Shown here piece by piece: positions 44,201-56,517 of a stretch of 64,000 nucleotides of DNA. The stretch's first letter is position 1. Each line of letters opens with the position of its first letter. The position numbers and the translations under genes were made by a program. Origin of the DNA: Terfezia claveryi (taxonomy: Eukaryota > Ascomycota > Pezizomycetes > Pezizales > Pezizaceae); NCBI GenBank assembly GCA_015179025.1, contig WHUX01000036.1:1-64000 (forward strand). Direction: 5' to 3'. The notes under the pieces are model-generated. The model did no database searches, had not been told where the DNA came from, and saw nothing but the letters and a program-made list of their open reading frames with translations.

Positions 44201-46869
44201 ACAGGCGTAATCAACTATGTAGATGCATTGCCCTAGAATGGATTAAGTTTGCTTTGTTCATAATTTTGCGGCTTTGAAGTATGAATTCAATCATTCACGA
44301 CACCACGTGAAAAGTCATTCATGAATCACATATAATACCACTCTGCAATATGGCTGCCATGCCTTGACCACAAATTTCGTTCGATATTAGTTCGCCAACA
44401 ATGTTGGGCCGGGTTGGTAAATGCTTATTCTAATTTTGGACTGAGAACAGCCAATTGTTAAGTATAACCCCACGTTGCTTCGCAGGGCAAAGTGAAGATG
44501 CGCTATCCCAGATGTAGTAGTGACTACTCGAGTAGGAAATACGAGGCTACTTACTTACTTAAGCAGTAGAGGGTAACGTAACCTTCAAATGGTTTAGATC
44601 TCTCTATAGAGAACGAGACTAGGTCCCATGAAATCCTCCTCCATTCGGTACACTATCAAAGCTGTTTATTCTCCTGCCCGCAAAACACACCGAATTGCGA
44701 GAAAGATACTTAACCATCTTACCAGTCCATTGTGGTATAAGACCAGATCGCCGCGACTGTTCTTCAGGGTAAGTTAGGCGGCCAACGGCTGAGTGCCAAA
44801 TGCGCCTAATCAGGCCACTGATATAGCCCTACACTATTATCTCTTTTGTAGCACAGAGAATACCTAGATCGAGTCCTGGAAACCACGCATTCATGAGAGT
44901 TTCCAAGGGGATGGACGAGCGGAGGAGGTGGCTTAATAAGGTTAAGGACGGAGGGGAGGAGTATAGTGTGGATCTGGTTGGGACATTTTTCTCAAACCTG
45001 GATCTGAGATGAGAGGGAGGACGTTGTTTTCTCCCGGTTCGTGGAGAGGGCCGGAACGGGGCGCGGCGGCGAAGGTTACACTTATGACGGGGGTGAAGAC
45101 CGGCAAGAGGGCGTGGCGGAGGAGACAGGGGTTTATTTCTGTATCATTTTTTCTTGGCTCGGGAGGCGAGACGTTTATGTAGCCCGTTGTTCCGTGGGTG
45201 TACCGACTCTTTTATAAATGAGGAACGGGGCTGTCTCATAGCCTTAGGCTCCACAGACGTACAGACTTCCAAAAAAATTGAAGACTTTCCATGTACAAAA
45301 CCCCAAGAGCTCAGTATTCTAAGTACTGGGATTTCATGAGATCCGTTCTGGGATTGTACATATGGGACTTATTACTTGTGGGTTGATGACTTATATCCTA
45401 TATGTCTAGGACTTCACTCCTAGCTTTCCGTAACTAAATAACAGAAGATAAAGAAACTAGCAAGAAAAAATAAAGCTAGCTATCTAACTTTCGTTAATGA
45501 CATGTTATATATATAACTGCAAGAGAAATAATAATGGTAATACAATAACAATAAATATGAGGGTGCAAGACCAGTTCTTGATCCTGAGTTTGCTTTATGC
45601 TGCTTTGTACTTTTAGCTAGCGGTACGCTGGAGGGATTTGAGTCCTACTCAACACCTCTGGAAGCGGAAAGCCTACAACGGCGCTTAGGTTCGTGGAAAG
45701 GAGCATTGTCGTCGTATGTCGTCTGGAATATTGACATGGTGGACGTTAAAAAGTTGAGATGGTAATACAGGCCCTCTTCCTGCCAGTAAGGGATCTACTT
45801 CATGAATAAGACATCTTGTTTTAGGTGTAGTTGAAAGACACTTGGCTGAACCAGAACCTTCTAGCCTTGAAGAACCTGGATCCAAAGCAAAATACAGTTT
45901 GGGGAGTGGCCGCGGTACTGGTTGGTTCCAAAGATTGCTTTCATTTTTACCCAAGGAAATATAGATATAAATTTCTCCTATTTTGACCAGTATTACCGCT
46001 TGGGATCAGGGATCATCTGAAGTAACTTACTATCCTATACTTTGAATGACTTGCTGCTTTTCCAGCAATCGGATTTCAAGCAGAGGGTAAGCTAACAGGC
46101 TTCCTTATCCCCAGAATACCAACATCATTACACCTCAATTCCCAAGTTGACCCACCTCACTCCATAGTATATACAGCTAGGTGGCAAAAAAAACCAGACG
46201 CTCCCCTGCATAAATAGGCCCAAACTATGCATATTAGAGGCTTTTTTATGGATTCAGATATATAACATTCAATACATAATTATGTGGCGTATGATTTTTT
46301 GGCCACCGAACTATACGTGTTAATCCGAGTGCAACGAGTCGTTGCCATCCCAAGTCAGAGTCTACTATTCTCGCAGATTCGAAGATACTCTCACTTACGA
46401 GAGGTTGCTTCACCAAGCAAGCTCTGCGAGGAATAATGAACATATGGGCCAAAAAGCTAGAATCTAGCTATAGCATCCGCCTATTCACGCGTACCCCAAA
46501 GAGCCCCGCTGGAGACTACGGAGAAGTCTTGCTTCGGCTTAGTATTTTGGAGACTGGAATAAGGCTCAGACTGGGATCAAGAGCGCTCAATTAAGCTCAA
46601 ACAGAGTTAAGCAGACATTCAGGAAGTGCAGAGAGTCCCCGAAACGGTGATGAGAACAGCTTTCGTACCTATGTGGCGATGACAATGTATCAGCTCTGCA
46701 CAAACATTGGCTATGGCTAGTCTGCTGTAGGTAGCAATAGCCCTCTAAGAGGGCAGGAGAAACAACATCCCCATTCCAGAGTCAAAGGCTAACAATTTTA
46801 GACGTGCACAGTTGCAATCTCATCCAATATGATTCTCAGACAAGTCAGACGTTGACTACTAGTCGTAAG
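41292..46869. other. Mostly unassigned region
   Basis: No gene can be supported. The best hint is the minus strand 42596-42061: three adjacent frames with a cysteine-containing segment (HVNCLAGGVHLCFIDHD, NFCPGDFCGPGGVYL) and further downstream pieces (PNTDISLAWSFYDA) look like exons of a decayed or intron-split secreted protein, but I could not assemble a consistent model. Confidence 0.35.
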
Positions 46870-47173
46870 CTAACGATTTGAATGCTCTGACATGTACCAA
46901 CAGGTGGCGCATGAAGTAAAAGGCGACAGCGTGATCATTATTATACTATACTGCGATTCAATTCGTAAGAGAGTTTTAGAGGAGTCATTTGGCAATGTTT
47001 TTTCAACTGTAAGAGGAGAAATTGGAAGAGCAAGAAGTGGAAGCAGATATATAATCAAATAACTTACTTTCCATGAAACAGTGCATTCGGTTGAGATTAA
47101 TTGTCATTAGAAATTTTATAGCCTCTGAAAGATCTTCACAAGCGTCTATTGAGCGTTGTTTTTCGAAGTTCAT
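46870..47173 (-). CDS. Possible small two-exon protein, about 80 aa, unknown
   Basis: Exon 1 47173-47068 and exon 2 47006-46870 are joined by a 61-bp intron with GTAAGT donor and CTTACAG acceptor, which keeps the frame. ATG 47173 follows a pyrimidine-rich stretch. The product (MNFEKQRSIDACEDLSEAI...) has no recognised motif. Helical, cysteine-spaced character loosely recalls the C-terminal region of fungal Zn-cluster regulators, but it is far too short for that. A cluster of CAGACTA motifs lies just upstream (47262-47387). Confidence 0.25.
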
Positions 47174-47261
47174 AGGGGGTAAGGATAGATGGGAAAGAAG
47201 AGCAGATGGAAGGGTTTTCTGGCACACGTTGGGGGAAGATAATAGGAAACTTGCCTCGGCA

Positions 47262-47387
47262 CCAACCAGACTACTCGGCACCTTAGAGGTTGCAGGACGC
47301 GGTCAGACTAGCGGGAGGTAGTTCAGACTAGCGACTAGTGGAATGCAAGTTTATAAAAATGGACTTGTTGTGTCCTAGTCTGGTTGG
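47262..47387. repeat. 126-bp segment with perfect 12-bp terminal inverted repeats
   Basis: CCAACCAGACTA at 47262-47273 is mirrored by TAGTCTGGTTGG at 47376-47387. Two more CAGACTA copies lie between them. This could be a tiny MITE-like element or a cluster of regulator binding sites. No target duplication is seen. Confidence 0.45.
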
Positions 47388-47399
47388 TTGTGTCCAAGG

Positions 47400-50300
47400 G
47401 AAGAAAGACGCATATGGTGTTAGTCACCGGTATCAAGTCAGAGCTGCATAGAAGATACCCCGAACGTCAACTGGCAGTACAACCCATGGCAGCAAGATGA
47501 AGTAACATGATACACACTGTATTTGTTTAGTAAACTTCCTTACGTCTTTTCTAAATGGCAACTTTTGGGAAGGGGATGTTTGTACCTATAGTACCGTCAA
47601 GGCTTGGGAGAAGCTCGGAAGGCATATCCACTTCACAGTCCCTATATCTTCATTCTGTACCGTAAACCAGGAAAATGGCCTGAGCTCCAGTTCCCAGACA
47701 TACGTTCTACCACTTTTGCTAAAATAACTCTGACTCTTGGTGAGGTGGCAAGCCTGAGCATTCAATAGGAGATTTGGGGATAGTCCAGGGATTTTGCAGA
47801 GGACTGGCCTAATAATTATGCCAATTTTTTTTTATTTTTTTTTTTATTTTTTTTTTTGGAATCTATACGAATTATGGCAAGTAGCGCAGTAGGGTGGTAA
47901 AAATGATTAGGCCGACAAATGCCCTTTCTCCATCTAACGGTCAAGATTGCCCTCCTCCTACCCTCCTCTGCAGCCACCCGTCAATGACCTTTAACGGGCT
48001 TTGGCTGATGCAAAAAAGTATGCGTAAGTGCCCTCTGTAAATAGGTCACCGCGTAGAGATGATGGCAACTTCTGCTCTGGAGGTAAATAGAAGGAAGCTG
48101 TGACTCTATCCATATCATGTAGCAGTAGCCTTTCCGTATCTCCAATATGTAACCAGTGCGCTCCGCCCTCGCCGTAGCCATGAGATCTAGAATGAATAAA
48201 ACTAACTTATATAGGATTGTAGAGCTATGATCTAGTTGGCTGTTGTGAGGCTATAGGCGAGAAGATGAGAGCTGCCGGGAACTATATTGCCATACCTAAA
48301 ACTCGCGGACAAGACTACAGTCCTTTTTACAGTACGGCGGTTTGCCAAAAGCTACCCCCGTGCCTTATTCACGGTTACTTTCTTAATCATAGGTACTTTC
48401 TTAATCATAGTTACTTTCTTAATCATAGTTACTTTCTTAATCATAATTACTTGATGCGGTATTCTTTCCTACAACAGGTGATTACAATCTCCACTACGCC
48501 GGCCACCCTTTCAAACAATCTCTTCACCCAACTGAATGTGAGGAGGAAGCCTTACTGGCTCAGGTTCCGCATCAGAGTCGCTTTCTGTACCGGGACATTG
48601 TCGTTTTGGTGGCATTTACCGTCGGCCTTGGTGGGTAAGTCTATGCCATCAGAAGGTTGATGTTCTATGCGTTTGTGCATTTGTGCTAGAACATTCTACC
48701 GTCAGCAATACCTTTCTTATTCACGATACAACCCTCAAGCAAATCCGCCCGGCCCTCCTCAGCGTATTATTCACGATTACTTTTCTAAACATTGTTACTT
48801 CCTTGTCCGAGAGTTTCTACGGTACTTAATCTAGTTCTTCTATACCCCTCTTCGACCATGATCTTCACTGACATAAATCACTGATATATCTTGCCTAAGC
48901 CCTTCAACAGCTGGTTCAACAGACAAAAATCGGCTAAGAGCTATTTGTCGCCCTCTGAGCTATCCGTCGCCCTCGGTAGGAACTACAACTATGAGCCAAG
49001 AAACAGCCAAGCTGCGGGTATTGCTACTAACCTCTGGAGGAGTAAGTTATTCTACAGCCTTAAACCAGTGGTCACAGGAAGTATCTTGTGTCACGGTAAT
49101 GTTTGGATCTGGAGCATCCAGATGCCTGAACATAGTACTGCCGTTCTTTGTTGCACAAACGCCACGTAGGTAGGTAGGTTCTTGGGCCTTGTATGGATCA
49201 CTCCGTGGGTCAAACCGTATCTTCGAATCGCTGAACTCGCTTCTTCTTCAACTGTCGAATCCTAAGGGAATGGAAACAAGGGAGACAGCGGTTCTGCAGG
49301 GCAGTAAAAGTAGGTAAGTTGCTTCTTCGACCATCTAGGAGAGGTCCTCTGCAACCATTCATGGGAAAGGGGTCAAGGAGGGGACTATGAGATTTGATCA
49401 ATCCCCACTTCGAATTTTCCAACATGGTCGTTTTAAGCGTCCCAGCAGAAAATAGTCCAATAAGCATCTATAATTCCTTCTATGAGCATCCACGAATATC
49501 CGCCTTCACCTCCCTCTTCCTTAGTACAGGCGGGATTGAGATATTGACTAAAGTTGACGTATCTCACATCCCAGGTTTTGGCATTTGCGGGTTTGCGCAC
49601 CACAGCAAGGACATACGATGGCAAGTCAGGCCCGAGGCGCGTGTAGTTCAGGAGTGAGAAAGTGGTGTAACTTGAAGACACGTCAGTGAAGACATCCGCT
49701 ATGCTGGGGAAGATTGTGAGAGCTGCTGGTAGTAGATATGGTGACTTGAGAGGAGGGCAGAGATGACATATCTGTCATTTCGAAGAGGAGCTGGTGGACT
49801 CCCAAACCCCAATTACAAAATCTGATGCCTGGCCGGCCAATATATCGATAAGTATCTCCTTAGACATGAAAGTTTGCGTTCTTAGCGCCATAGCTAAGAG
49901 ACATGTAGAATTGTGGAGCTCTAGATACACGCGCGTTTATATCCTTCGTTCGTTGTCACAACATTCTCCATTATTAGAGAATAGGGGTCCTTGCCCTTTT
50001 CTCACGACTGGCGCTATTGAGCGACTGGCGGGAGTATTCCAACATTTCCCTCTTCAGTACTTACTACAGTATCATAGTCCGCCAGCCCGCCAGCAGGCCA
50101 GCGCCACATAAGCTCTTGCTGTATTCGGAACCGGCAGGCGCCCACCTACAATAACATTAAAGTCCGTAAAGAATTGCTTGATCATATACTCACTAACTCA
50201 TGATGATAAGTACCGAGGCAGAGGCGGTACTCAAAAGTCAATACTTACTTAGTAGTGCTTGAGTACATATGTAGGTATTCGAACGAAAGGCCCAAAGTTA

Positions 50301-50495
50301 TGACACATTTTAATAGATAGATTCCAATGTTCCTGAGAGAAAAACGACTGGAGAAATGGTATGAAAACAGAACCAATCACGCAAGACTTATGAAACATAT
50401 CACACGAAAACTGAGATACCCTGTACAAAATGTAAACCCAAGCAAGACCTCCTTCCCTCTTCCAATCGGTATAGTTTGATTAGTAGTCACCAAAA
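47400..50495. other. Unassigned region with simple repeats
   Basis: It includes T/A-rich tracts at 47826-47860 and an 18-bp tandem repeat at 48378-48452. Several short open frames (48265-48660, 48991-49173, 49433-49681) show no recognisable domain and no supported splicing. Confidence 0.4.
48378..48452. repeat. 18-bp tandem repeat, about 4 copies
   Basis: Unit TACTTTCTTAATCATAGT, in frame within an open frame of 131 codons, where it reads FLNHSY. Diverged related pieces (TTCACGATTACTTTTC) occur again near 48770-48800. Confidence 0.75.
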
Positions 50496-50503
50496 TGTGC
50501 CTT

Positions 50504-50550
50504 CACAGCTCTCTCTCTTGCCTCTCTCTTGCCTCTCTCTTGCCTCTCTA
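50504..50550. repeat. Short CT-rich tandem repeat, 11-bp unit
   Basis: TCTCTCTTGCC is repeated about four times, about 80 bp beyond the hydrolase stop codon. Confidence 0.7.
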
Positions 50551-50627
50551 CCATGCCTGGACCCTATCCTGTGGTTCAAGTTTTCCGGTGACGGCAATTA
50601 CCTCCTCTCTTCTCGAGAATGAAACTC

Positions 50628-52045
50628 TTAAGAAAGCTTCCTTAAAAACTCCACTACAGGCTTTATGTACTGCACGTACACCTCTGGACTCGCCCTTTCC
50701 TCAAACTGATGCCCCTTCCCCTCCGCCACCAAAAACACAACCTCAACACCACTCTTCTGCAGTTTCTCTACAAACCTCTTACTCTCCTCAATGCTCACAA
50801 CCGCATCTGCATCACCATGAATGACAATACTCGGTGGAAAGTCCTTGTCTATCCAAATCTGCGGGAAGAGGTATCTACTTTTCTCGCATTGCGCTACATA
50901 TTGGCAGCGGCCTTCATGATCAGGTATCTGGCCCAAATTTTCTGATAATCCTGGCATTCCCATCAGAAAATCCAAGTATTTTCCAGATTGGTGTAGTGCA
51001 GCACGAAGTTGACCTCCAATCCGCGCCCTATGTCCAGGGATGTTGGTGCCAGGGATTAGGTCGGTAGTAACGACTGTGTTGGCGGACTCAGCTGCTGCGC
51101 GGGTCGTGGATGTTGAACGAGAATTTACGGGTGACGATGAAGGCGAGGACCGGAAGCCACAGACAATGACCCTTGGTGCAAGAGAGAAGGGCACATCGGC
51201 GACTGACCTCATTAGTTTGGCCTCTTGGGGTGTTGGTGCTAAAAATTTCCCCAATTCTGGTGCTTGTTCAAGTATTTCTTCTATGGAAACTACATCTCCT
51301 TCCCCAGTTTGACCATCATCTTCTGCCTCCCCTCCGTGGCACCTCCGTAGCAGTGGTAGGTAGAATTCCGATAGCAAGTCTCCACCTACACCATAGAGCG
51401 AAAAGAAGCCTTTGGGCTTTGGTTGTGCGAACAAAGCTGCTAGGAATGCCGGGTATGCTCCGGCACTGGAACCACCAACATATAGCCTGTTCGAATCGAT
51501 CTGGTGTGGACAGCCCAGGGCCCTGAGCTCCTTGTTCAGCCCTCCTTCTGCGTCAGCAAGAAACGCAAAGAGCGATTTGACATCCCGGAGTATCTCATGG
51601 CCAGTGCTGGGTATCAAGAGGCGATAGTCAGCTGAGATGAAGGCCCATCCACGGGAAAGAGTATCTCCTGCATGAAGTCAGATTCAGATGGAACAGAAGT
51701 TGGGATTTCATTGACACTCACTCTTGATGTCCTTGCATAGAAAATCCCTGTTTCCAGATATCAGTGATCCCCCATGGAAAAAAACAACGGAAGGAACTGG
51801 GTTTCGAGCAACCTAAAGGATGGGGAGTCAGTGCGAATTCATGGACGGTATGTATAGTTGTCGATCACAGCCAATAATACATGAGAGAAACAAATTGAGA
51901 CTTCAAACGAGAAACAAACAAACAAATGTAAATAGAGATTGTTGAGAGAGTGGGAACGAACTTGAGACGGTGGGGCGAAGTATATATCCAGCTTCAGTGC
52001 CACACCAGCTTCCGGGTACGAGTATATATGCGTTGAGACCGACAT
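50628..52045 (-). CDS. Alpha/beta-hydrolase (esterase/lipase-like), three exons
   Basis: Predicted 404-aa serine hydrolase. Exons 52045-51962, 51812-51722 and 51667-50628 are separated by introns of 149 bp (GTTCGT...TTTAG) and 54 bp (GTGAGT...TGCAG); all junctions keep the frame. The oxyanion-hole motif HGGS is at residues 41-44 and ADYRL at about 71-75. The nucleophile Ser lies in GSSAG near residue 126, the acid Asp in HGDAD near 345, and His in GKGHQF near 378, so a full catalytic triad is present. There is no signal peptide or membrane helix, which suggests a cytosolic enzyme. A Ser/Thr-rich insertion near residue 235-260 is atypical and may be a disordered loop or an unrecognised intron. 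The substrate cannot be inferred. ATG 52045 fits the usual short lead before strand 1; an upstream open stretch reaching 52390 is less likely. Confidence 0.85.
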
Positions 52046-53430
52046 GCCGAGTCGAATTGCTGAAGAGTCAACACCGAATGCTTCAGCACTGGCTGGGGAG
52101 TGTGGAGTGGATGCGGGTAATGGCCGGAGTGTCTGAACTCCGAAACCTGCAACAGGAGAAGCCGGTGTGGGGTCGGAAAATGGGGTGCAAGTTGAAGAGC
52201 AGAAGCGAGAACTAAGTGGGGATCTTTGATCGGATTTGAACTGTCGGGAGCGGGGCAGCAATTGACAGGAAGGAACTCTTCTGTGCTGGGGAGAGCTGCT
52301 GCTGGCTAGCAAAAGTTCAATGATATTTCGATTCCTTCCCTGTTGTTGGCTTGGGAATGAAGTTGTCGCATCAAACCTGCTCCCAAGCAATTTTCAGTTT
52401 AACAGCACTAGCTTGCTACGAAATTTACACCTAGCATCCACCTCATCATACTTCTCGGTACATCTGTATATACAGCTGTAGTGCATTTCCAATATCATTC
52501 CCTGAATGCTGCACGCCTACTATCTACCTCTACGTTGTGCTTCACCGTCCATATCGCTGGAGCTGCTCACTTGCTTATGGGGCAGGCAACGAAGTACCAG
52601 ACCATACTTTCTAGTCTCGTGCCTAATACTTTCAGTGCGGCCGCAGCACTCACTGTGGTCCAGTGGAATAACCTGTCAAATTGGTTTAGTTTCCAATGCT
52701 AAAACTTTTAACCCACCCGTTCGCAGGCCTATATTCGCACCCCAGTTGAAGGCAGGCCCTTGCATCTAACGATCTCCGGTTACCTGCTGAGCACTTTACA
52801 AATCACAAGCGTTCTACGTTTCTCGAAGAACGGCAACGGGAATAGTGTAATGTACAGTTGAATTTCACTCTCCCCGCCAGTTAGCCTCCCATTTGGAATC
52901 CAGTTTCAAGAAATAATGCGGGGGAATGGCTGCATATACAAATACGCCGCTCGGAGAACGAGTGGTTCAATTAAATGAGGTTGGCTAATAAATTATTCAG
53001 TACTCGATCATTACATACAGCTCCAGAACCCCCGCCAGCTACCCCACAGTCAAATTAAAGTTTTTCCACACTGCCGTTCGTTATGCGGCACGAGAGTATA
53101 TTTTTATGGTAGTCTGGTTGCGGTAAATTGGTTGATGAAAGGGGACCAGACTAATGACTACGGCTACATGTGCTAGGCAAAATGCATTCTCTCTCACAAT
53201 TACCACAATTACCATGCACTGTAATAACGACGGCAGGTTTCTCAGGTTCGGGAGAGGTTCTGAAAATTACAGCCAGATAGCAAAGTATATATACCTGCCA
53301 ATGTCTTCGTTTTTTTTCTCTCAACTGGTGTCGCTTCTCGGATGTATTGGAGCCGATCCTGTCGCGGTCACGTGTGTGGCTCACGATGCTGTTTGTTGCT
53401 GATAATGGCAACACGTATATGATTGGAAGA
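52046..53430. other. Intergenic region upstream of the hydrolase and the transporter relic
   Basis: No gene is supported. The motif TAGTCTGGTTG is at 53110-53120 with the inverted CCAGACTA at 53146-53153. Confidence 0.45.
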
Positions 53431-55269
53431 TATACACAACTGCGATAATGGCATGTATGGGAGCATGCATGTTTGGGTTTAATCTGGGTGTCATTGCAGG
53501 AGTTGTATTTCCCCCTAAATTGCTCATTACGATCACTAATTTATCCCAATATACAGAATGCATTGTGTTACCGGAGTTTCATCTAGGGTTTAACCTCCAG
53601 ACCCAACTGCATCCGAAAATAGCTTTATTACAGCCAACATCGTATCATGTATGCAAGGTGGGTTCTAATACTAGCACTCCCTCTCAGGGAACGATATGGC
53701 CGGGTACTAATCATGGCAGTGGCAGGACTGGTATTCAGCTGAGAGTGCAATGCAGGTATGTATCCCGAGGGCTGGAGAACCACCTCCAAAGGCTGACATG
53801 ACATCAAATGTAGACATTCGCCGTGGGTTCCCAAGGCCTGATGTACACAGGTCGCTTAGTTGGCGGTCTTCGGCCTAATTCCGTTGTACCTTGCCAAGAT
53901 CTCGCATCGTCAATCCGTGGATCCATTGTCGGTTTGCATGAAATTCTTAATTAGATTCTGGGGTCATTGGATTTCAGGTGAACTATGGAACGTTACATTT
54001 TTCCGGTAATAAACAATGGATGATACCATTGAGAATGCAAATGGCTCCTGGAGCAGTCTTGTTCCTGGCATGCCTGATACTCCCAGAAAGCCCTAGATTT
54101 CTGGTTAAGAAATGGAGGATAGAAAATTCTTCCCAGAATCTTGTCTGGATTTGTGGTTTTGGAAGAGACTGGACTACGAACGAGAGTATTGTCGAAAGAG
54201 GGAGAGAGTATGTTCGGAAAGAACTTAGGGATATCTTTCCAGACAGATAATGAAAGTCGAGAAATAGCTATGGGCAAAGCACGCCCGTAGTACAGGAGAG
54301 AAGAACTGGAAAGATTGTGTCAATGCAGGATAATTTGCGGATTGGGTGTTGGTGTCAGTTTGATGGTCTGTCAACAGTTAACAGGTGTAATACAATGAAA
54401 TATTATAGGTATTGCTTTGATACCCCACAGTTATCCCAATTCATGTTCAAGGAACTGAGAGAAAAATTGCTATACAGCCCCCGCTATTTTCAAATCAATA
54501 GGATTTACAGGGACCAACGTAGGTCTATTTGTTACGGGTATCTATGCGACAGTGAAAACTATCGTCACACTAACCGCCCTAGCGTTCTTCATTGATCGGA
54601 CAGGGAGCGGAGACTGTTGATCATTGGCACCTTTGGCAGGAGCATAGCGGTGGTGTATTATCACCGCTTCAAATGTCGAACCCAGCCAGCCAGGAAGCAA
54701 ACCCGCGGGTTGCAGTAATCTGCATCACCAACAACATGCAATACTACACTTAAAGACTGACTGTTATAACTTATGGAAGGCATCGTTTTCAATCGCCTGG
54801 AACGGCATACCATGGATCTGTAAGCTGCACTGTCCCGTCCCTTTCGCGTACCAGACCATTTTGCAATGCCTGTGACGAACGCCGCAGCTGAACCCCACCT
54901 TTTAGACTGCTCCGAAATTTTCCCAGGCCGCATTCGCTCCCTCTGCGTTAGCATAAACCACCGCCACGCAATGGCTTTGGCAGTTTGTCATCAGCAGTGC
55001 AACGCCGTACATGCTGTGCACGGCGGGATGTTTTTCTTCTTTGCTATATGCATGCTTGTCACTGTTGGGTGGGTCTTCCTATTTGTGCCTGAGACCAAAG
55101 GAAGGACCTTAGAGAGTATGGATGAGCTATTCGGACACAGGAAGCGAGCCGTTGAAGGCTCTGCCGGCGAGGGAAATATGAGACAAAGTGGGGTTTTGCA
55201 GGCACCGGCAAAGCAGGAGAAAGTAGAAGGTGGAAGAGAGGTTGGTGCTGTGGATGTTTTTCTAATATA
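53430..55269 (+). pseudogene. MFS sugar transporter, decayed
   Basis: Relic of a 12-helix sugar/quinate-type porter. In order but in changing frames I read the first helix (GACMFGFNLGVIAGV), ANIVSCMQ, RYGRVLIMAVAGLVF, SQGLMYTGRLVGGL, SSIRGSIVGL.E, then NKQWMIPLRMQMAPGAVLF, LPESPRFLVKKWRIE, FKSIGFTGTNVGLF, YATVKTIVTLTALAFFIDRTG, WNGIPWI, RIRSLCVSI, and the end FLFVPETKGRTLESMDELFG (54.9-55.2 kb). Some gaps may be introns (for example GTGGGT...CTCTCAG near 53660), but premature stops and frame changes, such as after FFIDRTG and around IRSLCVSI, cannot be explained by splicing. The PESPRFL and PETKG signatures are diagnostic of the sugar porter family. Confidence 0.8.
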
Positions 55270-55713
55270 AACGCGATTCGGGGTATCCCATTGTTCTGGT
55301 TTGGGAACAAGTGAAAACATGTAACGTATTTAGCGGCTGGAGGTTTCTAAATATCTCCGCAAAATTTCATATCAGTTGCGCAGATCTCATGACGTTTTCG
55401 GGGATATGAAATGTTGTCCTGCATGCATCCATGTGGTTGGGACATCCTCTGTTTTACTTAAATGGCGTATACCTACCGCATGTATACCGACGGCATGGAG
55501 TGTTCTTAATTCTGAGTAGGTACGCGCCACTGGAACAGACAAGGTTACTTTGATCCAATAATAACAATGGCTGTGCGCTATATATTAAACCAGAACATTG
55601 GGAACTTTCACAGACCTTTTGACCCATGTTCTGCTGCACCGAAACACCATTTATCCACAAGTAGAGTTGCTCAAAAAATGCTTATCTCTCATGTCAAACC
55701 TTTTTTTTTTTTT

Positions 55714-55745
<32 letters not shown>

Positions 55746-56517
55746 TTTCTTTTTCTTTTTTTTTTTTTTTCCGGTATGATCTGCTGCATATGTACTGTAT
55801 ATGCCTAATATAAACGTATCCTAGCTTCAAAGATCTACAATATACATATCCTATCATACGCCAAAAAATGAAAGACACTCCCCCGTGCATTATTGTTACA
55901 TGTATCAAAAGGCCATAGACTATAGCTTCTACATTCGTACGCGGTAGGTATGAGCTGGGAAGGATGAAATCTCCCTTATGATTAACAATTTGATCGACCG
56001 CCAGCCCCCGGTACCAGGATGGATACCTTACTGCACCATGTATCTATACCGTCACACGGCAATGTCTTGTACGACGATTTCCTCAGCTACCTTCCGGACA
56101 TATGCCTTGGAAACCTGGCGCATATTAACTACCAAAAGTGCATTGGAAAGGAAACATAGTCCCGCCAGGGCTGGAGAGAGGTGAATTATACTTATGCAAA
56201 GAACTCGTCGTATGCAAACGTCTGCTTAGCATCTCAATATAAAATTTGAAACTGGATAGGTTACACACGGTCAAGTTTCTAAGTATCGGAATGAGTTATG
56301 GAAGCATGTACGAGCATGTTCTTGTGCAACTTCTACTGTATAAGTGGAGAAAATATGCATGATATCTCAATGTCAACCAAAATAATGTACATGTGCTCGG
56401 GAATCTTGCAAGTAGTCTTAGAAGGTAAATCAACACATCCAGCAGCCCGCGGTACGCCATTGGGTCCTAGCTCGCGATCCGTATGAATATATGGTCTCTT
56501 TTTCACCTCGCCCCTCT
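55270..56517. other. Intergenic region with a pyrimidine tract
   Basis: No gene. A T/C tract occupies about 55701-55770. Confidence 0.5.
55701..55770. repeat. Poly-T / TTTTTC microsatellite
   Basis: A run of T residues is followed by repeated CTTTTT units and another T run. It is prone to length error and produces artefactual Phe/Lys-rich open frames. Confidence 0.85.

Noticed and set aside
45685..45954. 89-codon minus-strand frame
   Set aside because: No ATG start and no recognisable motif.
55567..55908. Phe-rich and Lys/Glu-rich frames
   Set aside because: Artefacts of the poly-T/TTTTTC tract.
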